Assembly: GCF_027011145.1 (NCBI RefSeq)
Contig: NZ_JALVAO010000048.1
Location: 1 to 58,018 of the forward strand
Origin: Thermococcus sp.
GTDB lineage: Archaea; Methanobacteriota_B; Thermococci; Thermococcales; Thermococcaceae
Reading direction: 5' to 3'
DNA length: 58,018 bases
Shown here piece by piece: positions 18,568-27,316 of the stretch. The position numbers were made by a program, and so were the translations under genes. Numbering within the stretch: position 1 is the first letter of the stretch; each line of letters opens with the position of its first letter. Under the pieces are notes generated by a model. It did no database searches. It saw nothing but the letters and a program-made list of their open reading frames with translations, and had not been told where the DNA came from.

Positions 18568-19320
18568 ATGAACGTCAGGAGCATCGAGAAGGCATCAAAT
18601 GCATTGGCTCAGTCAGTCCGTATAAAAACTTCAAGTAAGGAGTCCAGCAAGATTATAGACGAATTAGCCGAGCAAATTAGTGGACAGTTCCTTGAGAACA
18701 ACATAATGATTATTGAAAACATAGAAAAGCTTTCTCAAGTCATGAGAGAACTTGAAAGGTTTCAGGAGGAGTTCCTACCCTTCTTTAAGCGTTTTGAGGT
18801 CTTCGCTCAAGAATTTAACACACTCGTTGAAAACCTTGAGTATGTTTCAAGGATAAGCGACTCGATAGCCAGCGTGGCGAAGCAGACCAACCTGGTTGCC
18901 CTTAATGCATCTATAGAAGCGGCCCGCGCTGGCGAAGCCGGAAGGGGTTTTGCAGTCGTTGCCGATGAGATTAGGAAGATGGCTGTCCAGACCATGAATC
19001 TCGCCAAGGAAATCAAAGACTTCAACACGAGGGTGATGGGCCAGCTTGAGACCCTTAGAGACGCTCTGGCAGTTATGGACAGAATCAAGGAGGGAACTGA
19101 GATACTCGGGAGAGACATAGAGGCCATGGTCGAGATTAGCTCGGTTTTAGATGAGATTTCGCGCGAGCAGGAGGAGATTGTAAACGATATAAAGAGGCTC
19201 AAGGGGATAGCCCTGGCATTGAGGAAGTTTGCGGACATGCAGGATAAATACAATAAGGAGCTCGCCTCACTCCTTAGAATGATGGTCAGCGAATACGCGA
19301 AGGAGCAAAGGGAAAAGTAG
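18568..19320 (+). CDS. Soluble methyl-accepting chemotaxis-type signalling protein
   Basis: 250 residues, no membrane segment, no HAMP. The highly conserved MCP hairpin tip is intact (residues about 106-128: QTNLVALNASIEAARAGEAG, followed by RGFAVVADEIRKMA), flanked by short coiled-coil arms. The tip normally contacts CheA and CheW. The N-terminus of about 90 residues is helical and may dock to the ODP encoded just upstream, giving a cytosolic O2 or redox receptor (inferred). The ATG at 18568 follows GAGGTGAT. No che gene is visible in this window. Confidence 0.88.
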   Translation: MNVRSIEKASNALAQSVRIKTSSKESSKIIDELAEQISGQFLENNIMIIENIEKLSQVMRELERFQEEFLPFFKRFEVFAQEFNTLVENLEYVSRISDSIASVAKQTNLVALNASIEAARAGEAGRGFAVVADEIRKMAVQTMNLAKEIKDFNTRVMGQLETLRDALAVMDRIKEGTEILGRDIEAMVEISSVLDEISREQEEIVNDIKRLKGIALALRKFADMQDKYNKELASLLRMMVSEYAKEQREK

Positions 19321-19333
19321 TGGGGTGCTTGTT

Positions 19334-20548
19334 ATGACGGAGAGGCTTTACTACTCTGATCCATACCTTAAAGAAACGACCGCTACGGTTGTTGAGGTTA
19401 AAAACCTCGGGAACGGCCTCGTTGAGGTTCTCCTAGATAGGACGATATTCTATCCTGAAGGCGGTGGCCAGCCCTCCGACAGGGGACTTATCGAGGGTGA
19501 AGGGTTCACGATTGAGGTCACCAAGGTTAAAGAGCGCGATGAAATCTGGCATGAGGGGGTAATCGAGGGGAGGGTTCCAGAAAAGGGCGAGGAAGTTAGG
19601 CTTAAGCTCGACTGGGACTGGAGATACGAGAACATGAAGAACCATACGGGACAGCACATCCTCTCGGCGGTTCTCAAGAAGCTTTACGACCTCGACACGA
19701 CAGGTTTCCAGATTTTTGAGCACTACAACAAGATTGAGGTTAACGGCGACCTCGACTGGGAGGCCATTACAAGGGCTGAAATCGAGGCCAATAGAATAGT
19801 CTCCGAGGGACTTCCCGTAACCGTTGAGGAGTTCAAGTACCTTCCCGACGACATCGTTAAGACGCTGAGAAAGCACGTGAGCAAGGTAACCGACAGGGTC
19901 AGGATAGTGAGCATCGGCAACGTTGACAGAACCCCCTGCGGGGGAACCCACGTTAAGAACACCTCCGAGATAGGTCTCATCAAGGTTCTCCGCTTCTACA
20001 AGAAGTCCAAGAACCTCTGGAGGATAGAGTTCGTCGCCGGTAACAGGGCCCTGAGGACGCTCAACGAGCTCCTCGAAGACTACTGGAATTCCCTTGAGGA
20101 GATGCCCAACAAGAACAGGCCCCTCATTGACAGGGTCAGGGAGCTGAAGGGGGAGATTGACTCCCTCGAGGAGAAGATTGACGAGCTGAGGCACGAGCTC
20201 TGGCGCTGGAAGGGGCTGGCCCTCATAGACAAGGCAGAGGAGATAGGTGACTACAACGTGGTTGCCCTCGTCGAGAAGTGGCCCATGAAGGACGCCCAGG
20301 CCTTTGCTGTGAACTTTGTTAAGGAAAACCCCGGCTCAATCCTCCTCCTTGCAAGCGAGGAGTACGCCCTCTTCGCCAGAAACGAGGAAGTTGAGGTTTC
20401 GATGAAAGAACTCCTTCAGAAGGTCATTGAGGAGCTCGGCGGGAAGGGTGGTGGAACCGACAACTTAGCCAGGGGCAGGATTGAGGCGGAACCTGAAGAC
20501 GTTCTCGACGTTGCAAAGGAAAAGCTGAGGGAAATCATTTCTGGATAA
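19334..20548 (+). CDS. alaX: AlaX-type alanyl-tRNA editing protein (long form)
   Basis: 404 residues. The N-terminal half is the AlaRS editing domain: FYPEGGGQPSDRG, zinc ligands HTGQH at about residue 105 and CGGTH at about residue 200. The C-terminal part has a coiled coil and a DHHA1-like domain ending GGGTDNLARG. AlaX-L proteins deacylate tRNA-Ala mischarged with Ser or Gly. I chose the ATG at 19334 after GGGGTGC; the GTG at 19325 sits in the ribosome site. It overlaps the convergent PP-loop gene by 14 bases. Confidence 0.93.
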   Translation: MTERLYYSDPYLKETTATVVEVKNLGNGLVEVLLDRTIFYPEGGGQPSDRGLIEGEGFTIEVTKVKERDEIWHEGVIEGRVPEKGEEVRLKLDWDWRYENMKNHTGQHILSAVLKKLYDLDTTGFQIFEHYNKIEVNGDLDWEAITRAEIEANRIVSEGLPVTVEEFKYLPDDIVKTLRKHVSKVTDRVRIVSIGNVDRTPCGGTHVKNTSEIGLIKVLRFYKKSKNLWRIEFVAGNRALRTLNELLEDYWNSLEEMPNKNRPLIDRVRELKGEIDSLEEKIDELRHELWRWKGLALIDKAEEIGDYNVVALVEKWPMKDAQAFAVNFVKENPGSILLLASEEYALFARNEEVEVSMKELLQKVIEELGGKGGGTDNLARGRIEAEPEDVLDVAKEKLREIISG

Positions 20549-21377
20549 GTTCTATCTGGCTCTCCTCTATTCCAAGTTTTTCAAGGACGATTTTCCACTG
20601 CCCCTCCGGCACCTCTGGCCTTTGAAGTTCCTTTTCCGCTTTTTCTCTACTCATGAGGCCGTAGCGAACCAGAGCCGCTATCCGCCTGTGCTCAAAGCTG
20701 TGGCCGTGCTTCTCCCAGTAGAGTTGCAGAGCAGGTCCAAGAACGAGGCAGTTCGTAGTGTATCCCGGCAGTTCCGGGAACTCAAAGGGAAGCTTTTTCA
20801 GGATTTCAAAACGCTCTTCCTCGGTCATCATGGAGAGAAGCCTTATCTGGACTATTCCACCGCTCATAAGCCTGTATGGATGGTGGCCGAAGGGTAACTC
20901 GTGGCCAGTTATAATGTACTGGTAATTGTTTTTCAGGGCGTACTTTCTTAGCTTTTCCATTGTTCTCTTTGAACATGCCCTGCACGGGCTCTGGGCCTTC
21001 AGCAGGGCGTTTCTGAATATATCTGAGTAGTCGTATCGTAGAACTTTAAAGGGAACGCCAAGGTGTTCGGCTATCCTTCTCGCGTTCTCTATGGCCTTTT
21101 CCGACATGAGCCCGTGGTCTATCATAACAGCCTCAAGTTCCGGAACCCTGTAGACCTCTTTCGCCAGGTAGAGGGCAACAACGCTGTCCTTCCCGCCGGA
21201 ATAGGCAACGATTGCCCTATCGACTTTTTTCATGAGTTCTTCAAGCTCTCTCCTGACCTTCTCCCCTTCTATTGGGTGCTTCAGGTAGACCTGACATTCG
21301 CGGCATATTGGTCTTCCGTTCACCAGGTCTATCCTTGAGGTTCTCTCATCGTTGACGCAGAGCGAACACTTGAGCAT
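20535..21377 (-). CDS. PP-loop ATPase with two Cys motifs, TtuA/Ncs6-like
   Basis: 280 residues. The N-terminal CxxC pairs (Cys4/7, Cys25/28) form a zinc ribbon. The PP-loop SGGKDS is at 60-65, which adenylates a substrate. Cys132 and Cys135 (SPCRACSKR) with Cys210 (YTTNCLVLGP) repeat the CxxC plus distant Cys pattern that binds a [4Fe-4S] cluster in TtuA-type tRNA thiolases. A thiolation or related sulfur-transfer role is inferred. The start ATG gives the zinc ribbon at its usual place. No ribosome site is clear; a TATA-like run TTATATCATTT lies near 21400. Confidence 0.78.
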   Translation of the reverse strand: MLKCSLCVNDERTSRIDLVNGRPICRECQVYLKHPIEGEKVRRELEELMKKVDRAIVAYSGGKDSVVALYLAKEVYRVPELEAVMIDHGLMSEKAIENARRIAEHLGVPFKVLRYDYSDIFRNALLKAQSPCRACSKRTMEKLRKYALKNNYQYIITGHELPFGHHPYRLMSGGIVQIRLLSMMTEEERFEILKKLPFEFPELPGYTTNCLVLGPALQLYWEKHGHSFEHRRIAALVRYGLMSREKAEKELQRPEVPEGQWKIVLEKLGIEESQIELIQK

Positions 21378-21404
21378 GGAAAAGGAAACGGAGAGACCTT
21401 TATA

Positions 21405-22070
21405 TCATTTTTCAAAGCGCGAAGCTAAAGACCTTCCGCCGGATTTTATGAGCTCCTTTGTTTCTTCGGTCTTTTCAACTCCTTTCTTCCCTGCGAAGAG
21501 CAGGACGAGCAGAATCTGATCCTTTAGAAGGATTCCCTGGTTGTTCCTCGCTATTAGCCATCCGAAGACAAAGCCGAAGACCAATCCGGCAAGCCAGAGT
21601 TCTATTAGGAAAGTCCCGGCCGAGCTCCGCTGTGTTGAGACCGTTGAGAGGGCTTTATACGAGAGAGCAAGAGCCAGGACGAAGATGCCCTCGAGGAGCA
21701 GTCCAAGCTTCGTTGCCCTTGCCAGCGTTCCCAGAAGTCTTCCCCTTATCTCGCCAAGGATTTTCCCATCGTGGTGGCTGTACACAAGGAGCCGTGAAAC
21801 GTTGGCCCCGCTTCTGAAGGCCAGAAACGCGAAGAGCATGGCCAGATAGTCCCACCTGACCTTCCAGAGTCCATAGAGGCCCACTAAGACCCATATCGGA
21901 GTGAAGAGTCTTTCCAAGTTTTTCTTTTCGTTCTCTGGAAGTTCAACGCGAAGGGCTTTTTTGGCTAATTTCCCAGCTATCTTCCCCATAATCCTCAGGA
22001 GGGATAACCAGAGGTTTATCCCAAGGAAAACCAGCAGTAGGAGAAAAGATATAATGTCCTGTGTTGTCAT
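21405..22070 (-). CDS. Membrane protein, function unknown
   Basis: 221 residues with about five hydrophobic segments (FLLLLVFLGINLWL, then FTPIWVLVGLYGLW, then a GLLLEGIFVLALALSYKA region). The C-terminus is Lys/Glu-rich and probably cytoplasmic. I do not recognise the family. AGGTGGTACC lies before the ATG. It is followed on the same strand by the PP-loop gene and preceded by the orphan permease genes, so it may be the distal gene of that unit. Confidence 0.65.
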   Translation of the reverse strand: MTTQDIISFLLLLVFLGINLWLSLLRIMGKIAGKLAKKALRVELPENEKKNLERLFTPIWVLVGLYGLWKVRWDYLAMLFAFLAFRSGANVSRLLVYSHHDGKILGEIRGRLLGTLARATKLGLLLEGIFVLALALSYKALSTVSTQRSSAGTFLIELWLAGLVFGFVFGWLIARNNQGILLKDQILLVLLFAGKKGVEKTEETKELIKSGGRSLASRFEK

Positions 22071-22082
22071 GGTACCACCTTA

Positions 22083-23399
22083 TTAATTTTGTGTTTTGAG
22101 GGTTTTAGGTCTTTCGAGAAACTTTCGTTCAACGGTCCTTCCGAGGTCAATGAATGCGTAGGCTATCGCACCGAGGGATATTCCAAGCGGGACTATCTGC
22201 CACCAGTAGGGGACGTACTTCGCTATCCCCGCCATGAGGGGCGTGCTCATCAGCGTCCCCCAGTTGAACCCGGGAACGACGTTGAAGAACCCGAGGAGGG
22301 TTATGAAGGCGATTACCCCGGGGACGGACATTGAGAACAGATAAACGGTGTATGGAATTAGAACCGGGAGCACATGGAGCCTGAGGATTTGGAGGGGACT
22401 TGCTCCCAGGGCTTTGCTTGACTCTATGTAGCCCCTTCTTAGTTCTTCCTCGACTATGGAGCGGATCTTCCTTGATGACGTCCCGATGAAAACTATGGCC
22501 ACCACAAGGGCCATTGCGTAGGGGTTCATCTGGATTTTGATAGTGGTCATTCTCACGACTTCAAGCCTTCCCAAGAGCACAACGAGTATGACCGCAAGTG
22601 GCAATGAAGGGGTTGAAGCAAGGATTTTTGAGATGACATTTATAAGGGAGCCTGCTCTGGTAGAAATAACACTCAGAGAACCGAGGGCGAGGGAGAGGAG
22701 CGCCAGTATTCCAGCCCCGAGGAGGGATATAATTATCGTTTGTCTTGCCCCGTATGCAAAACCCGTCCAGACGTCCCTCCCGTAGACGTCGGTTCCCAGT
22801 CTGCCGTAACTGAGTCCCAGGATTCTAACCCTCGGCTCGTCTCCCGGCTGGAGTCCTCCGTAACTGCCTGTTATCACTATCCTGTATGTTCCCTTGAGGG
22901 GGACGAAATTGAAAACGCAGTCCGTACCGGGTTTTGAGAATATGGCCTTCAGAGGGTTGTGGAAGAGAAGCTGAGACCACGTTGGTTTTGGAACACATTT
23001 CTCATCGGCTATCTCCTCAATGGATGATGTCAGGGTTCCAACCTTGAGGGAACCCGGGATTATACCGTTCCAGAGGAGATACTTTCTTCCTAAGGGGTCA
23101 ATAATGGAGATTTTGAGGCTTCTGGTTAAGTTTGGAATTATCAGAATGTCCTGAGGAGCTTTGTTGTAGTGGAAGTCGTAGTAATAAACGAAACTGCCGT
23201 TTTCGTAGACCCCATGTAGCCATTCCGTTTTTGGGAGCCCTATGAACTCACCGTACCATTCGGGGGGAACGCCGGCGGGATTGTACTTCCAGTAGGTTTC
23301 GTTGTTCCAGTTCTCAACGTTCTCCTTAACGACCGTGTGGGGGCCGATGACGGCGAAGGCAATGAAAAACGCTATTATGAGAACAGATAGTCTACGCAT
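22083..23399 (-). CDS. DppC-type ABC permease with large ectodomain (orphan)
   Basis: 438 residues. One N-terminal membrane segment is followed by an external region of about 170 residues with Cys residues, then the typical DppC/OppC entry motif GLSYGRLGTDVYGRDVWTGF and five segments. The cytoplasmic loop keeps an EAA-type motif (GYIESSKALGASPLQILRLH). It overlaps the downstream end of the DppB partner by 8 bases. No binding protein or ATPase is adjacent; it may share the ATPases of the importer at 32926-34904. Usual DppC proteins are about 300 residues. Confidence 0.85.
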   Translation of the reverse strand: MRRLSVLIIAFFIAFAVIGPHTVVKENVENWNNETYWKYNPAGVPPEWYGEFIGLPKTEWLHGVYENGSFVYYYDFHYNKAPQDILIIPNLTRSLKISIIDPLGRKYLLWNGIIPGSLKVGTLTSSIEEIADEKCVPKPTWSQLLFHNPLKAIFSKPGTDCVFNFVPLKGTYRIVITGSYGGLQPGDEPRVRILGLSYGRLGTDVYGRDVWTGFAYGARQTIIISLLGAGILALLSLALGSLSVISTRAGSLINVISKILASTPSLPLAVILVVLLGRLEVVRMTTIKIQMNPYAMALVVAIVFIGTSSRKIRSIVEEELRRGYIESSKALGASPLQILRLHVLPVLIPYTVYLFSMSVPGVIAFITLLGFFNVVPGFNWGTLMSTPLMAGIAKYVPYWWQIVPLGISLGAIAYAFIDLGRTVERKFLERPKTLKTQN

Positions 23400-24390
23400 C
23401 CCTCCTCACCCTAGGGTCGAGTCTCAGGTAGAGGGCCTCGAAAATCGAGGTGTTCAGGAAGTACATGACCGACATAACAAGGCTCGCAAAAAACAACAGG
23501 TCTCCCCTTCCCTTGTAGAGGAGAATCCACGCGCCAATTAGGAAGGCTCGACCAATACCAGGAACGTTGAAGAGAACCTCCACTGCCATGTCGTTTATCA
23601 GGAGGTTTAGGAAGCTGTAGCTTGTGAATGTCAGAAAGCTTGGAAGGACGACACGGAGGAGTTTTCTCTCTATCTTCCTGTCTGGAAGGCCCTTTATGAT
23701 ATCAATTATAACATAGTCCTCGCTCTTCTCCCTGACGACAAGGTTCCTGACGGTCATAGCATAGACTGGAATGTTTACCAGGGTCAGGGTAAGAATCGGC
23801 AGGGAGAGGCCCTTCAGGTATGTGAAAATCGTCACTCTCCCCTCGACGCTTGCCCGATGAACGTAGTCCAGATAACTCAGGGGGAGGACGCTGAGCTTCC
23901 ACCACAGAACCCAGAGCAAAACAACAGCCCAGAACCAGCCGGGGATTGCCGAGAAACTGGGCCCCAGAACACTTAGAATCCTGTCCGGGAGTCCCCCTCT
24001 GTAGCCTGCCCTCAACCCCCACAGAGCGCCAAAAATGAGTATCAGAAGGAGAGAGAGCGTCATTATGGTCAGAGTCAAAAGTATTGATTTCCCCGGCGTT
24101 GTTCCCACCCATGATGTGTAGATGCCGTGGGGAGTTGGGACGTAGTATGTGAATGTAGATTCGTTTTTTGTTATTGTTATTATGTTCATTGTTTTGTTGT
24201 TAAAGACCTTAACGGAAAACCTGAGATACTCTCTTGTCTTGTTAAGTAACTTACCCGGCTGAACTGCACTTTCGACGCTTTTCCCTGTTAATCTTGCCTC
24301 GGCCGATGAAATAAGGGTAGATAGTAGGACAACTACGATTATAAATATTATGAACTCTCTGAATATGGAGCTGACTATATTCTTTGCCAT
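23392..24390 (-). CDS. DppB-type ABC permease (orphan pair)
   Basis: 332 residues with six membrane segments and a longer N-terminal external loop. The family landmarks are ILLTLTIMTLSLLLI, GPSFSAIPGWFWAVVLLWVL, an EAA-like loop ending in a KGLPDRK motif, and the DppB end LDPRVRRDA. It is the first gene of a two-gene permease unit. An AT-rich TATA-like ATTTATTATT (fwd 24414-24423) lies about 25 bases upstream, with no ribosome site, so the message may be leaderless. Confidence 0.85.
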   Translation of the reverse strand: MAKNIVSSIFREFIIFIIVVVLLSTLISSAEARLTGKSVESAVQPGKLLNKTREYLRFSVKVFNNKTMNIITITKNESTFTYYVPTPHGIYTSWVGTTPGKSILLTLTIMTLSLLLILIFGALWGLRAGYRGGLPDRILSVLGPSFSAIPGWFWAVVLLWVLWWKLSVLPLSYLDYVHRASVEGRVTIFTYLKGLSLPILTLTLVNIPVYAMTVRNLVVREKSEDYVIIDIIKGLPDRKIERKLLRVVLPSFLTFTSYSFLNLLINDMAVEVLFNVPGIGRAFLIGAWILLYKGRGDLLFFASLVMSVMYFLNTSIFEALYLRLDPRVRRDA

Positions 24391-24430
24391 CTAGAATTTT
24401 TACATCCGAAAATAATAAATATGTTGTGGT

Positions 24431-25336
24431 TCATTCTTCTTTTCTTTCCCTCTTCACAACGGGGGCAACTTCCCTTGCAATTCTCTTAACGCTGAAGAGC
24501 GTAAGGGCGTCCATCTTCTTGAGCTGGGCGAGCAAACAACCGCTTATCCTGACGTCTATGTATTTCCTGGCCTCCATTGCCGTTTTGAGGAGCTCCCTCA
24601 TGCTCTCCGCCCTCTCGAAATCGAGGCCCGCCCTCTTAAGTCGCTCCACGTTGAGCTCGTGAATTGTCAGTGGCTGGAGGTGCATCTCGTCTATTCCAAG
24701 GGAAGAGGCTAGCTCCGCTATCTTTGGGATATCCTCTTCGTTTATCCCGGGCATGAATATTGTCCTCACGACGGAGCGGACGCTTTTGTCTTTCCCCACT
24801 ATCCTCAGGGCATTTACTACGGCATCGAAGGTGTCCGCGTTGGTAATCTCTAGGTGCTTCTCCCTAGTTGAGGCGTCGAGGCTTATCATGACGATGTCGA
24901 AGTCGAGCTTTTGCCAGAGCTCCTCTGTAAGGAGTGAGCCGTTGGTCTGAAGGTCGAGCCTCGCCTCGGGAAACCTCTCTCGGAGCATTCTGTTGACTTC
25001 AACTATCCTTTTGCTGAGCAAAGGTTCGCCGTACTGCGAGATGGTTATCGCCTTTGGGTTCTCCCAGCCGTAGTAGCCGGGCTTCGGGGCCTTTCCGAGC
25101 TTCACCGCGACGTTCGAATAGCAGAAGATGCAGTCGTGGTTGCACGCTGGAGTGAGTTCGTAGCTCGGGTGGTGAACGGGGTTAGGATTGCTCAAATCGA
25201 GGCCCTGACAGTATTTGCAGTGGCTCGGGTAGAGCATGTCGTCAACGAATCTCTTTAGTAGCTTTGCCTCCCTGTTCTCGAGAATCTGGGGCTCGATTCC
25301 CATTTTTCTGGCGAACTCTTCCCAGCTGTACTTCAT
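24431..25336 (-). CDS. Radical SAM protein, function unknown
   Basis: 301 residues. The cluster-binding motif CNHDCIFC is clear at about 67-74, and HCKYCQG, a CxxC, lies about 25 residues earlier, so a second metal site is possible. SAM-binding features follow (ITISQYGEPLLS, QTNGSLL, VMISLDAS, PGINEEDI). Substrate unknown. A TATA CTTTTTAAG (fwd about 25367-25375) lies upstream, with GGTGAGAGA before the ATG. It stands alone between the permease pair and the pyrimidine genes. Confidence 0.85.
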   Translation of the reverse strand: MKYSWEEFARKMGIEPQILENREAKLLKRFVDDMLYPSHCKYCQGLDLSNPNPVHHPSYELTPACNHDCIFCYSNVAVKLGKAPKPGYYGWENPKAITISQYGEPLLSKRIVEVNRMLRERFPEARLDLQTNGSLLTEELWQKLDFDIVMISLDASTREKHLEITNADTFDAVVNALRIVGKDKSVRSVVRTIFMPGINEEDIPKIAELASSLGIDEMHLQPLTIHELNVERLKRAGLDFERAESMRELLKTAMEARKYIDVRISGCLLAQLKKMDALTLFSVKRIAREVAPVVKRERKEE

Positions 25337-25383
25337 TCTCTCACCGGTCGGAGCGGAAAAAAGGGGCTTAAAAAGGTGATTGG

Positions 25384-26085
25384 TCAGAGAAGTCCCCTCA
25401 GCTGGAAGCCGTCAAAGACGGGTCCGTCGCGACACACGAGGTACTTCCCAAGGTTGCAGGAGCCACAGACCCCTATGCCACACTTCATGTAGCGCTCCGC
25501 CGAAATCTGAACGTTTTTGTAATCCATAACCCTCAAAACGGCTTTTAGCATCGCTTCCGGGCCGCAGGCGTAGGCCCCTTCGAACTCACTCCTTCTCTCC
25601 GCCAGGACATCGGTCGGGAGGCCCTTCCTCCCGGCGGAGCCGTCGTCCGTCGTTATTACAACCTCGTCCACGTAGTTTTCGACGTCAAGAAGTGCCAGCT
25701 CCTCTCTGGAGCGGGCACCGTAGATGAGTGTAACTCCCTCGAAGTCTTTTCCCCATGCCCTTGCCAGAGCATAGAGCGGTGGAATCCCTATTCCCCCTGC
25801 TACAAGCGCTACTCTGCCCCACTTCCTCTCGAAGCCCCTGCCGTAGGGGCCCCGAATCCAGAGCCTTTCGCCTTCCTCAAGCTCAAAGAGCCTTGAGGTG
25901 AAGGGTCCAACGCGTTTAACGACCAAAAGGCCCTTCCAGGCCAGGCTAAAGGGCTTTTCCCCGACTCCCGGAAGCCAGACCATCACAAACTGACCCGGCG
26001 TGAATTCGAACCCCTTCGAGAGCCTGAAGGCCCTTACGTCTTTGGCGACCTCCCATGTTTCCCTGAGCTCAACCACGCTGTACAT
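25384..26085 (-). CDS. pyrK: Dihydroorotate dehydrogenase electron-transfer subunit
   Basis: 233 residues in the ferredoxin-reductase fold. FAD site KPFSLAW, NAD site VALVAGGIGIPPLYALAR, then CGPEAML and the [2Fe-2S] motif CGIGVCGSCNLGKYLVC near the C-terminus. PyrK passes electrons from dihydroorotate dehydrogenase (PyrD) to NAD+ in pyrimidine synthesis. It overlaps pyrC by 17 bases; PyrD is not in the window. Confidence 0.93.
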   Translation of the reverse strand: MYSVVELRETWEVAKDVRAFRLSKGFEFTPGQFVMVWLPGVGEKPFSLAWKGLLVVKRVGPFTSRLFELEEGERLWIRGPYGRGFERKWGRVALVAGGIGIPPLYALARAWGKDFEGVTLIYGARSREELALLDVENYVDEVVITTDDGSAGRKGLPTDVLAERRSEFEGAYACGPEAMLKAVLRVMDYKNVQISAERYMKCGIGVCGSCNLGKYLVCRDGPVFDGFQLRGLL

Positions 26086-27292
26086 TTAAACGAACCCCCT
26101 CAGGCTTTCCTACGATTTCATCTCCCTCCATAACGACCCTTCCACGGAGAATTGTCATTACAACTTTCCCTTTAAGCTTCTGCCCCTCCCAGGGGCTCCA
26201 CCTTGATTTCGTGTAGAACTCCTCGGGTTTGACAGTCCATTCCCTTCCGATGTCAACGACTGTAAAAGTCGCCTCGTTGCCCACCTTAAAGTCCCTTCCC
26301 CTTATTCCGAAGACCCTCACCGGGTTGTCGTGCATCTTCTCAACGATGTCAAAGACCGTTATGATTCCCCTGTTCACCGCGTCTAGGAGCAGGGCAACCT
26401 CCGTCTCGAGGCCGGGAATCCCGGCGGAGCCTTTTTCCTTGTCCTCGACTGTATGGGGCGCATGGTCGCTCGCGATTATCGGGATTTTTGAGAAGTTCTC
26501 CCACAGGGCTCTAACGTGTTCTTCGCTTCTCAGGGGTGGGTAAACCTTGAGTAGCGGGTTTTTCTCGTAGTCCTTCTTCGTCAGAAGCAGGTGGTGGGGC
26601 GTTACCTCGAAGCTCACCCAGGGAAGGTTCTCGCGCAGTATGGCATTTATCCCACCGCTCGTTGAGACGTGGCAGATGTTGAGGGGCTTTCTCAGCTTTC
26701 TGGCCACTTTAAGGGCCCGTTCTATGGCCCTCTCCTCGACCTCCGGTGGTCTTTCAGGTTTCTCCCTTATCAGCTCCGCCTCTTCCGCATGAACGCTCAA
26801 AACACCCGGGGAGCAGGAGTAATCGGCCTCGAAGTTTTCTGAATAAACCCCGCCCGTTGAAGCTCCCATGAAGGCCTTGTAGAAGTCTGCCTTTACCCTT
26901 CTGGCCTCCTCGCAGTTGTCCCCCATGAGAAAGCTCAGGGCGTAGTCGGTGTAGGCTTTTCGCCGGAAGAGTTCGAGGCGTTTTTCGAACGTTTTGGAGT
27001 CCAAAACCGGAGGTTTTGTGTTGGGCATATCAAATACTGCCGTTATCCCGCCATGAAGAGCCGCTTTGGTTCCGCTCTCAACGGTTTCCTTTTTCCTTTC
27101 CTCAAAGTCTCTCAGGTGGACGTGAGTGTCTATCAGTCCGGGGAGGATTAAAAATCCTGGCAGTTTCAGTTTCTGCTCTCCCTGAAGGGCTCCAACCGCT
27201 ATCTTCGATATCCTTCCGCCGTCGATTCCTATGCTTCCTTCAACAATCCTTCCGTCGAGTACAAACCTTCCACTCAGAACGAGCTCGTGCAT
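26069..27292 (-). CDS. pyrC: Dihydroorotase
   Basis: 407 residues of the amidohydrolase family. Metal and catalytic motifs are DTHVHLRDF (HxH), AFMGAST after the expected Lys (FYKAF), ICHVSTSGG, TPHHLLLT and the catalytic Asp in ASDHAPH. It closes carbamoyl-aspartate to dihydroorotate, the third step of pyrimidine synthesis. I chose the ATG at 27292, since TTG 27316 has no ribosome site and a TATA box TTTTAAAATTT (fwd about 27324-27334) would give a start near 27300. PyrK follows, overlapping. Confidence 0.93.
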   Translation of the reverse strand: MHELVLSGRFVLDGRIVEGSIGIDGGRISKIAVGALQGEQKLKLPGFLILPGLIDTHVHLRDFEERKKETVESGTKAALHGGITAVFDMPNTKPPVLDSKTFEKRLELFRRKAYTDYALSFLMGDNCEEARRVKADFYKAFMGASTGGVYSENFEADYSCSPGVLSVHAEEAELIREKPERPPEVEERAIERALKVARKLRKPLNICHVSTSGGINAILRENLPWVSFEVTPHHLLLTKKDYEKNPLLKVYPPLRSEEHVRALWENFSKIPIIASDHAPHTVEDKEKGSAGIPGLETEVALLLDAVNRGIITVFDIVEKMHDNPVRVFGIRGRDFKVGNEATFTVVDIGREWTVKPEEFYTKSRWSPWEGQKLKGKVVMTILRGRVVMEGDEIVGKPEGVRLNVQRG

Positions 27293-27316
27293 CGAAGCCC
27301 GCGCGGGATTTTCCAA

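Noticed and set aside
19433-20194. A 253-residue frame opposite alaX
   Set aside because: Antisense to a gene with intact zinc motifs; no ribosome site.
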